From the NCBI GenBank assembly GCA_028281445.1, contig JANQJW010000049.1:62001-126000 (forward strand): DNA of 64,000 nucleotides. The letters are read 5' to 3'. Under the pieces are notes generated by a model, which made no database searches, had not been told where the DNA came from, and was given only the letters and a program-made list of their open reading frames with translations. Position numbers and translations under genes: made by a program. Source of the stretch: Planctomycetota bacterium. GTDB lineage: Bacteria; Planctomycetota; PLA2; JAEUHO01. Below are positions 38,721 to 46,023 of the stretch, in pieces; the stretch's first letter is position 1, and the number at the start of each line of letters is the position of its first letter.

Positions 38721-39575
38721 GTGGCGCGAATTGCAGGCATCGACGTCGGCAGCAGCACGATCAAGACGGTCGTGATCGAGGGCGGCAGCCAGGAGGCCCG
38801 AGTACTCGGACGCAGCATCGATCGCATCCGCCGGCGCGACCCCGTGGCCGTCATCCGCGAGTCCTACGCACAGGCGCTCGAGGACGCCGTAAGCGCGCCC
38901 GACACGGTCGAGTACGTCGCGACCACCGGCGAGGGCGAGCTCGTGCCGTTCCGGACCGGGCACTTCTACAGCATGACGGCGCATGCTCGCGGAGGGCTCT
39001 ACCTCGAGCCGGCGGCGCGCGCCGTGCTCGACGTCGGCGCCCTGCATGCGCGCGCGATGCTCATGGACGACCGCTCCAAGGTCTTGAGCTACCGCATGAC
39101 GAACCAGTGCGCCTCCGGCTCCGGACAGTTCCTGGAGAACATCGCGCGCTACCTCGGCATCGCCCTCGATGAGGTTGGCGAGCTCTCGCAGAGTGCCACC
39201 GAGCCCGAGCTCTGTTCGAGCATCTGTGCCGTGCTCGCAGAGACGGACGTCATCAACATGGTCTCGCGCGGCATCACAACGCCGAACATTCTCAAGGGGA
39301 TCCACCTTTCGATGGCCGGGCGGCTCGTGCGCCTCCTCGCGGCGGCGAAGGTCGACGCGAAGGTCCTCATGACCGGAGGCCTCGCTGCGGACACGGGTCT
39401 CAAGGCGGCGGTCGAAGAGACGCTGGTGGAGCAGAACAAGGACTTTGACGTTCGCGTGCATCGGGACTCGATCCTCGCCGGCGCCATCGGCGCTGCGCTG
39501 TGGGGGGCGTACCGCCAGGAGGTGCTCTCGGAGCGCGGTGATGTTCTCGCCACCGTCGGAGCGATCAGGCCATGA
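38721..39575 (+). CDS. bcrD: Benzoyl-CoA reductase subunit D (ATPase/electron activator)
   Basis: 284 aa. I start at the GTG at 38721, six bases after GAGGAGG (38708-38714); a GTG at 38706 overlapping the bcrA stop is possible but lies inside the ribosome site. IAGIDVGSSTIKTVVIEG is the phosphate loop. Interface cluster ligands are C130 (NQCASGSGQFLENIARYLG) and C165 or C169 (ELCSSICAVLAETD). The length is near Thauera BcrD (282). Gene order C-B-A-D is identical to Thauera. Confidence 0.95.
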   Translation: MARIAGIDVGSSTIKTVVIEGGSQEARVLGRSIDRIRRRDPVAVIRESYAQALEDAVSAPDTVEYVATTGEGELVPFRTGHFYSMTAHARGGLYLEPAARAVLDVGALHARAMLMDDRSKVLSYRMTNQCASGSGQFLENIARYLGIALDEVGELSQSATEPELCSSICAVLAETDVINMVSRGITTPNILKGIHLSMAGRLVRLLAAAKVDAKVLMTGGLAADTGLKAAVEETLVEQNKDFDVRVHRDSILAGAIGAALWGAYRQEVLSERGDVLATVGAIRP

Positions 39576-40303
39576 GCACGGGGGTGTTCGACTTCCGCGG
39601 CAAGGCGTTCATCGTCACCGGCGGGCGCTCCGGCATCGGGGAGCGGGTGGTCGAGCGATTGCTAGAGGCCGGTGCGTCCGTTGCGTCGATCGACATCGCA
39701 GCAGTGCCCGAGGTCGACCAGGGAGAACGCCTTGACCTCGCGTGCGACGTCACGTCGGAGAGCGCGGTCAACGAAGCGGTGGAGGACGTCACCGCGCGCT
39801 TCGGCGGGATCGACGGTGTCGTGCAGTCAGCGGGCATCGCCGAGGACGCGGTGCTCTGGAAGATGACCGACAAGGCATGGAGCGACGTGCTTGACGTGAA
39901 CCTCAAGGGTGCCTTCCACGTGCTCCGTGCCGTCGTGCCGGTGCTGCGCGAGCGAGGCGGCGGCTCCATCGTCAACATTGCGTCGATCAACGGCCTGCGC
40001 GGGAAGTTCGGCCAGGCGAACTACGCCGCCTCCAAGGCAGGTCTCATCGGCCTCACAAAGACGGCGGCGCGCGAGCTCGGCGCCTTTCACGTGCGGGTGA
40101 ACGCGATCGCGCCCGGGCTCGTACGCACGCCGATGATCGCTGCCTTGCCGCGCTACTTCGTCGACGAGGCCGTCGAGCAGGCCATCCTCGATCGTGTTAC
40201 GGAGCCGGACGACGTGGCCGACGCCGTCCTGTTTCTCCTCTCCGACATGGCCCGGCAGATCACGGGAGAGACGCTCCGTGTCGACGCGGGACAGTACATC
40301 TGA
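39572..40303 (+). CDS. Short-chain dehydrogenase/reductase
   Basis: 243 aa classical SDR. The cofactor motif is TGGRSGIG (residues 16-23), followed by DVTSES, NAG-like QSAGIAED, and the catalytic S-Y-K in NIASINGLRG…YAASKAG. Its SIDIAAV acidic residue suggests NAD rather than NADP. It overlaps bcrD by four bases. It may oxidise 3-hydroxypimelyl-CoA, the next intermediate after Oah, or another alicyclic hydroxyacyl-CoA; the sequence alone cannot separate this from a FabG-like role. Confidence 0.85.
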   Translation: MSTGVFDFRGKAFIVTGGRSGIGERVVERLLEAGASVASIDIAAVPEVDQGERLDLACDVTSESAVNEAVEDVTARFGGIDGVVQSAGIAEDAVLWKMTDKAWSDVLDVNLKGAFHVLRAVVPVLRERGGGSIVNIASINGLRGKFGQANYAASKAGLIGLTKTAARELGAFHVRVNAIAPGLVRTPMIAALPRYFVDEAVEQAILDRVTEPDDVADAVLFLLSDMARQITGETLRVDAGQYI

Positions 40304-40314
40304 AGGGGACCTTC

Positions 40315-40800
40315 ATGAGCGAAACGACCAAGCTGGCGGGCGAAGACGCGTTGCGTGAGTTCGACCGGATCCCGGTCCGTGCGCTGACGCTTGAAGATCT
40401 CGACGCGATCGTGCGAATCGACAGGCGCATCGTCGGCCACTCTCGACGCGACTACCTGGCCCTCAAACTGAGACAGGCGCTCGAAGACACGCGCATGCGT
40501 GTGTCGCTCGGCGCGGAGGTCGACGGTCACCTTGCCGGCTTCCTCATGGGGCGGCTCTACTACGGTGAGTTCGGCGTTCCCGAGCCGGTGGCCATTCTCG
40601 ACACGATCGGCGTCGATCCCGAGCGGCCCCGGGAGGGCACCGGTCGCGCTCTCCTGGCGCAGTACAAGACGAACTTGAGGGGACTCGGCATCGAGACCAT
40701 CCAGACCCAGGCCCGCTGGGACGAGTGGGGGCTCATGCAGTTCCTCGCCGCCGAGGGCTTCGCCCCCGCGCCGCGCGTGTTCCTCGAAGCACCGATCTGA
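40315..40800 (+). CDS. Second GNAT-family acyltransferase of the cluster
   Basis: 161 aa. The GNAT core is visible: IRALTLEDLDAI-like start, AGFLMGRLYYGEFGVPEPVA, then ILDTIGVDPERPREGTGRAL (acetyl-CoA binding) and a C-terminal FLAAEGFAPAPRVFLE. It is a different lineage from the GNAT at 33675: it has a longer N terminus and a longer beta4 loop. It starts 11 bases after the SDR behind AAGGGGAC. The acceptor is unknown; possible roles are protein lysine acetylation or small-molecule acylation. Confidence 0.83.
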   Translation: MSETTKLAGEDALREFDRIPVRALTLEDLDAIVRIDRRIVGHSRRDYLALKLRQALEDTRMRVSLGAEVDGHLAGFLMGRLYYGEFGVPEPVAILDTIGVDPERPREGTGRALLAQYKTNLRGLGIETIQTQARWDEWGLMQFLAAEGFAPAPRVFLEAPI

Positions 40801-40808
40801 GCACCACC

Positions 40809-41723
40809 ATGCGCGTCATCGACTTCCACTCGCACTTCTTCTCGCGCCCGTTCTTCGAAGCACTGCTCGCACAGGCTCCGGGGGAGGGCGACAGCGACGA
40901 CCGGCTCGACGCCCTTGCCCTCAAGACGGGCATCGCGATTCCACCGCCGTCGATCGCGGATCACACCACCCGCTGGATCGAGAGCCTCGACGAAGCCGGC
41001 GTGGAGCACATGGCGACGTTTGCCAGCCTTCCGGAGGAAGTCCCCGCCGTCGGCGAGGCGGTGCGCGCCGAGCGCGGCCGCCTGTCGGGGTTCGCCCTCG
41101 TCAACCCGCGCGCCGGTCACTCGGCGGACGATCTGCGCGATCTCCTTGCCGACGGCGCGTTCAAGGGCGTTCTTCTCTTTCCTGCGATGCACCACTACGA
41201 CATCGCCGGCCACGAGAGCGAGCGTCTGCTGCACGTGCTGGAGGAGTCCGCCTGCACGGTCTTCGTTCACTGCGGGCTGCTGGTCATCAAGCTCCGGGAC
41301 GTCCTCGGCTTGCCGCGCCCCTTCGATCTGTCCTACGCCAATCCGCTGAGCATCATTCCGGCTGCGAACCGCTTCCGTGGTGTCAACTTCGTGATCCCGC
41401 ACTTCGGTGCCGGGTTCTTTCGCGAGGCGCTGATGGCGGGCGCACAATGCGAGAACGTGTACGTCGATACGTCGTCGAGCAACAGCTGGGTCCGTACGCA
41501 ACCGGGGCTCGACGGCCTTACCGAGGTCTTTGCCCGATCGCTGGACGTGTTGGGACCGGCGCGCATCCTGTTCGGGACGGACTCCAACGTGTTTCCCGCG
41601 GGCTGGCGCAGCGATCGCATGGAGGAGCAGCAGGCCGCCTTGTCTGCGGCGGGCGCCGACGAGGTGGCCCAGGCGCAGATCTTCGCCGGCAACGCGGCGC
41701 GCCTGCTCGGGCTCGACGGCTAA
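40809..41723 (+). CDS. Amidohydrolase-2 (ACMSD-like) metal-dependent hydrolase or decarboxylase
   Basis: 304 aa from the ATG at 40809, eight bases after the second GNAT. The metal-binding pattern of amidohydrolase family 2 is present: HSHFF (H7, H9 region), VHCG, IPHFGAGF and FGTDSN near the C terminus. The family contains ACMSD, gamma-resorcylate decarboxylase and related C-C or C-O hydrolases acting on aromatic or dienoic acids. It is the last gene of the benzoyl-CoA operon, yet it is not a known step of that pathway. It could handle an upstream aromatic substrate or a side product. The 57-base gap after it separates the operon from unrelated genes. Confidence 0.8.
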   Translation: MRVIDFHSHFFSRPFFEALLAQAPGEGDSDDRLDALALKTGIAIPPPSIADHTTRWIESLDEAGVEHMATFASLPEEVPAVGEAVRAERGRLSGFALVNPRAGHSADDLRDLLADGAFKGVLLFPAMHHYDIAGHESERLLHVLEESACTVFVHCGLLVIKLRDVLGLPRPFDLSYANPLSIIPAANRFRGVNFVIPHFGAGFFREALMAGAQCENVYVDTSSSNSWVRTQPGLDGLTEVFARSLDVLGPARILFGTDSNVFPAGWRSDRMEEQQAALSAAGADEVAQAQIFAGNAARLLGLDG

Positions 41724-41780
41724 GGTCCCCGGGCACGCTGCCGGCTGCTGCGGCGCCCCCGTGCAGGCGTTAGGAGGAGC

Positions 41781-42746
41781 ATGAGGCACGCTATCTGGAC
41801 CGGTCTCCTCGTGCTCCTGCCGGCGGTCGCACACGCCGACAAGAAGGGGGCACCCACGCGCGCGGAGATCGAAGGCGACTTGCGCGTGGCGATCACGTTG
41901 ACGTCGCCGGCGAAGGTGCGGCCCGGCGCGCCGATCCACGTCGAGGCCGTCCTGGAGAACGCCTCGAAGGAGCGTACGCACCAGGTGATCGATCCCGGCA
42001 ACGGCTGCGCCATGGGCATCGTCGAGCCGCACATCTACTACACCGCCGTGTACACGCCACACGCGGGCAAGCCGCGCACGATCAAGGGCCCCGACTTCGG
42101 CGGCATGTGCGGCATGGGCGACTACCGCTGGCACAACCGCGTGCGCGATCTCGCACCGGGCGAGAGCCTGCCGATCCACACGCTCCTGTCACACGTCAGT
42201 GCGTCGATGGACATGCGCACGGCGGGACGCTACGCGCTGCGCGTGCACTACGCGTTCAACCGGCGCGGCACGACGCAGAAACTCCCGGATGCCGACCCTC
42301 TCGGTGACCTCGGACCGATGAAGAGCTGTCCCAAGTTCGAGGTGGTCTCCGAGCCTGTCATGGTGCACGTCGTACGCCCGGTCGAGGTGTTCGTCGAGCC
42401 GCGCGGCGTCCTGAAGAAGGGTGTGGCGCGCCGCCTCTCCGACCTCGTCACCGTGCGGCTCGAGAACTGGGAGTCCAACGCCCTCCATGTCGACGTCACC
42501 CAGTTGAAGGTCGGAGTCGAGGTGCAGGCGGGAGCGGTGAAGCGCAAGCCCGTGAGCGTGAAGTCGTCGCTGATCGGCACCATCAAGCTGAAGCCCGCGG
42601 CGTCGCTTGTCCTGGTGGGGGCGAACGGGCTCTACGACGAGGCCTGGGCGCCGACCGCAGACGGTCCGGTCGACGTTCGCGTCAGCGTGCGCGGTGTCGG
42701 CTTCGACCCGATCCACTCGCTGCCCACGCGCATTCGAGGCCCGTAG
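41781..42746 (+). CDS. Secreted protein of unknown function
   Basis: 321 aa with a clear signal peptide (residues 1-19, cleavage after AHA) and a strong TAGGAGGAG ribosome site. The rest is beta-rich with no transmembrane segment. A segment at residues 40-75 resembles an Ig-like or intracellular-proteinase-inhibitor-type sandwich (VEAVLENASKERTHQVIDPG), and a second such domain follows near residue 200. I do not recognise the family. It converges on the HEAT protein with only seven bases between the stops. Confidence 0.7.
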   Translation: MRHAIWTGLLVLLPAVAHADKKGAPTRAEIEGDLRVAITLTSPAKVRPGAPIHVEAVLENASKERTHQVIDPGNGCAMGIVEPHIYYTAVYTPHAGKPRTIKGPDFGGMCGMGDYRWHNRVRDLAPGESLPIHTLLSHVSASMDMRTAGRYALRVHYAFNRRGTTQKLPDADPLGDLGPMKSCPKFEVVSEPVMVHVVRPVEVFVEPRGVLKKGVARRLSDLVTVRLENWESNALHVDVTQLKVGVEVQAGAVKRKPVSVKSSLIGTIKLKPAASLVLVGANGLYDEAWAPTADGPVDVRVSVRGVGFDPIHSLPTRIRGP

Positions 42747-42753
42747 GCGCAGC

Positions 42754-45700
42754 CTAGAGTTCCTTGATCTGCTCGATGGCGCGCTTCGCGCGGTTGACGA
42801 CGTTGCGGTCCTTGTCCTTGAGAAGCCTGCGCAACGCGCTCACGGCGCTCTTGGCCTCGGGCCCGATGTTGCCGAGCGTTCGGGCTGCTTCTGCGCGCAC
42901 GCTGCTGTGCTTGCTGCGCAGCAGGCGCTTGAGCTTGCGCACGGCCGGCTTGCCGATCGCTGCCAGTGCGTCGCCGAAGGCCCCGTTCGACGGCCGCACC
43001 TCCAGGGCATCGATCAGCGCGGGAACCAGCTTCTCGGCCTCGCGGCCGATCCGGCGAACGGCGTGAGCCGCCGAGGTGCGTCCGAGACCCGTTCCTTCCT
43101 TGATGGCCGTGGTCAACGCGCTGTGGCTGTGCGGGCTCAGGTCCGCCAGGGCCGCGATCACGGAGTCACGCAGCGCTTGCTCCTTGTGGCGCAGCAGTTG
43201 GATCAGCGTGTCGATCGCGGCACCTGCGCGCCTGCCCAGGCGCCCGATGGCCCGGGCGGCCGCGGCACGCTTGCGCTGGTGTGCCTTCTCTTCGCCCTCG
43301 GTCTTGAGCGTGCGTAGGAGCATGTCGCGGGCTTCGTCGGTGCTCTCCGCCAGCTTGCCGAGGGCGTCGATCGCGGAACGGTGCAGGGACGCGTCGTGGT
43401 GGCGCAACACGGCCTCGATGTCCTTGACCGCCGAGGCTGCGGGCTTGCCGATCGCGCCCAGCGCTCGCATCGCGTAGCGCTTGCGGTTGCGATTCTTCGT
43501 TGCGTCAAGCACCGTCGCGATCGCGCGCACCGCACCGCTCGCCTCCGGCCCCATCTCGCGGAACGCAACGAGGATCCAGTCGGCTCGCACGCTCTCCGTC
43601 TTCTCCATCAGCGTCTTGACGAGCGCATCGACGACGGCGCTGCCGTGCTCCACGAGTCCGAAGACGGCCCCGCGATTGACCCGGCCATCCTTGGCGTCGA
43701 GGGCCGGCAAGAGGTACTTGAGTGATCGGAGGGCGGTCATGTCGAGCGTCGCGTACGCCTGCTTCGACGGTTCCCGCACCGGCTTCGGGCCACGTTGCGC
43801 CGAATAGGCGAGCGCGGCAGCCGCATCCGCAGCGCCGGGGCCGAGCTTTCCGAGCGCAACCGCCGCTTGTACCCGCAGCGCCACAGGGCCGCTCATCAGC
43901 ACGTGGGTCAGGCCCTTCGCCGCAGGCGCGGCGACCGGGCCGGCCTCGGCCAACGCCTGGATGACCCGTGTGCGCAGACGAGCACTCGGGCTCTTGAGGC
44001 ACGCCGCGAGCGCATCGATCGACCGGGCCCGGTGTTCCGGCACGAGGATGAGCGCCTTGGCCGCCGCTGCACGGACGACATTGTCCTTGTCGTCGAGCGC
44101 GGGGACGAGCGCCTTGACCGCAGCCGGCGCCGTGCGAGCCATGCCTGCGAGTGCTTCGGCGGACTCGAGACGCAGCCCTGCGTCCTTGCTCTGGATTCCG
44201 GCCGTGAGCGTCTCCAGCAGTCCGGTGCCGTCCTGCGCGAGACGCCACACCGCCGCGGCGGCTGCGATGCGCACGGCCTCCGCCTCGGCGGTCAGCAGCG
44301 GCTTGAGCGCCTCGGCGACAGTCGGCTCCTCGGAGCGGCCCAGCGCGCGCGCGGCGCTGGCCACGATCGTCGGATCCTTGCTCGCCAGCAGCGCCTTGAG
44401 CTCTTCGCCGTGCGCCGCGATGCGCTTGCCCTGCGCGGCGAGTGCACGCAAGGCGCTGGTTCGGACCTCGGGCTTCTCGTGGCTGAGGAGCTTCACCAGC
44501 TTGCGCATGCCGCCGCGGCTTGCTTCCAGGCGTTGCAGCGCGTCGGACGCGGCCAGCCGCATCGCCTTGTCGTCGTTGGCGAGCTGGACAACCGCGATGT
44601 CTGCGGCACCCTTCACGCCGTAGACGCCGGTGGCGCGAAGGATGCGGGCGCGCGTCGGCGCGGGCACCGAGTCGTGCTCGAACGCTTCAAGCAGGTCGGA
44701 GCGGTCTTCCGGCAGCGGTCGCAGCCGGTCGGCGGTCTCGAGGCACAGGATGGCAAGCGCGGTGGAGAGCATCCGGCCGCCGTCGGTCTTGCTCCACACG
44801 GACACGGGATCCCACGAGCCCAGGAGATCGCACGGCTTGCCTTGCGTGTGCTGTGCGCCGAGCAGGGCGTGGACGAGCGCCTCGTCCCACTTCGCCCAAC
44901 GCTTCTTGTCTGCGAAGCGCATGGCGATCGTGCCGTAGTACCAGTAGTAGAGGTCGATTCGGCCGCTGCTGACGTTCCACTGGGGCAGCAGGTCGAGCAG
45001 GAGCTTCTCGCCCTTGTCGATCAGGCCGGGCGTGATCTCCGGATCCCAGCCCGGCAGGATGCGGCGCGCCACCAGCCCGATCGCGGTCATGGACTCGGAG
45101 AACTCTGCCTTGAACTCGTCGAGCATCTCCTGGGTGCGCGCCGGGCCCGTGCCGCGCTGGTAGTAACCCGCACGTCCGGTCAGCGTGTCCGTCATCTTGT
45201 CCATCCAGCGGCGCACGCCCTCGAACGCGACCGTGTCCACTGCGAGGGGTTCGACCAGGCCGGCCTCGCGTGCGATCTCATTCATGCGCCACGCGAGGTG
45301 GAGCGGCATGAGGATGCAGCCCGTGGCCGACGTGTCGCTGTCGTGAGGCCGAACGCTGTAGCGCCAACCGCCCTCGGCTTGGCTCTGCGACGCGAGACTG
45401 AAGTCGATCGAGCGCTGGGCCGGTCCGCGGAGCGCCGGATCGCCCGTGGTGACGTACGCCTCGACCAGCGCCAGCGAGCCGAACGCGTGGTTGTAGATGA
45501 ACGTGCTTCCGCCACGCGCGCTGACGCAGCCTTCCTTGTCCTGGACGCCGGTGAGAAAAGCGAGCGCGCGCCGCACGGCGACTGCGCGCCTGCCTTCGCC
45601 CTGGTGCGAGAACCCTGCGCCGAGGAAGGCCGAGATCACCATGCCGGTGATCCCCTCGGTGTGAAACCCCTTGCCGGAGCCGGGAATGACCTCGTCCGTC

Positions 45701-45972
45701 AACTTCCCGTCGCACCAGTTGAGCTCGGAGGGATCCCACGAGCCGTCGTCCTTCTGATGCGCGACGAACCAGTCGAGTCCGGCGAGGATGGCCTCGTAGC
45801 GCCGCTCGCCTTCGGGGAGGTCGTTGTAGCGCTCGCGGATCCCGCGCACGCCGAGGGGGAAGAGACTTGCGATCTCGCGTTCTTCTTCCGTGGCCGGTTC
45901 ACGGGCCGCCGCGTCGCGATTCGCGACGCCGAGGAGCGAGAGAAGCAGGAACAAAAGCAGCGCCGGACGCAC
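42754..45972 (-). CDS. Secreted cyclase-like (alpha6/alpha6) and HEAT-repeat giant protein
   Basis: 1072 aa. I choose the GTG at 45972, with GGAGGG just upstream, over a TTG four codons earlier that lies in that ribosome site. Signal peptide at residues 1-22. Residues ~50-420 look like the squalene-cyclase/prenyltransferase toroid common in planctomycete proteins (WFVAHQKDDGSWDP, TGMVISAFLGAG, YYWYYGTIAMRFADKKRW). From about residue 440 to the end there are some 15 or more HEAT repeats, such as VRTSALRALAAQGKRIAAHG and VRAEAARTLGNIGPEAKSAV. It probably scaffolds proteins in the cell envelope. No enzymatic residues can be assigned. Confidence 0.82.
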   Translation of the reverse strand: MRPALLLFLLLSLLGVANRDAAAREPATEEEREIASLFPLGVRGIRERYNDLPEGERRYEAILAGLDWFVAHQKDDGSWDPSELNWCDGKLTDEVIPGSGKGFHTEGITGMVISAFLGAGFSHQGEGRRAVAVRRALAFLTGVQDKEGCVSARGGSTFIYNHAFGSLALVEAYVTTGDPALRGPAQRSIDFSLASQSQAEGGWRYSVRPHDSDTSATGCILMPLHLAWRMNEIAREAGLVEPLAVDTVAFEGVRRWMDKMTDTLTGRAGYYQRGTGPARTQEMLDEFKAEFSESMTAIGLVARRILPGWDPEITPGLIDKGEKLLLDLLPQWNVSSGRIDLYYWYYGTIAMRFADKKRWAKWDEALVHALLGAQHTQGKPCDLLGSWDPVSVWSKTDGGRMLSTALAILCLETADRLRPLPEDRSDLLEAFEHDSVPAPTRARILRATGVYGVKGAADIAVVQLANDDKAMRLAASDALQRLEASRGGMRKLVKLLSHEKPEVRTSALRALAAQGKRIAAHGEELKALLASKDPTIVASAARALGRSEEPTVAEALKPLLTAEAEAVRIAAAAAVWRLAQDGTGLLETLTAGIQSKDAGLRLESAEALAGMARTAPAAVKALVPALDDKDNVVRAAAAKALILVPEHRARSIDALAACLKSPSARLRTRVIQALAEAGPVAAPAAKGLTHVLMSGPVALRVQAAVALGKLGPGAADAAAALAYSAQRGPKPVREPSKQAYATLDMTALRSLKYLLPALDAKDGRVNRGAVFGLVEHGSAVVDALVKTLMEKTESVRADWILVAFREMGPEASGAVRAIATVLDATKNRNRKRYAMRALGAIGKPAASAVKDIEAVLRHHDASLHRSAIDALGKLAESTDEARDMLLRTLKTEGEEKAHQRKRAAAARAIGRLGRRAGAAIDTLIQLLRHKEQALRDSVIAALADLSPHSHSALTTAIKEGTGLGRTSAAHAVRRIGREAEKLVPALIDALEVRPSNGAFGDALAAIGKPAVRKLKRLLRSKHSSVRAEAARTLGNIGPEAKSAVSALRRLLKDKDRNVVNRAKRAIEQIKEL

Positions 45973-46023
45973 TTGACCCTCCAAGGCTGCGAGCCTAGCA
46001 CGCGCGCCACGGCCGCGGCGGGA

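Noticed and set aside
34917-39575. bcrCBAD as a 2-hydroxyacyl-CoA dehydratase with activator
   Set aside because: Two different ATPase subunits, Thauera order and lengths, and flanking dch, oah and had favour benzoyl-CoA reductase.
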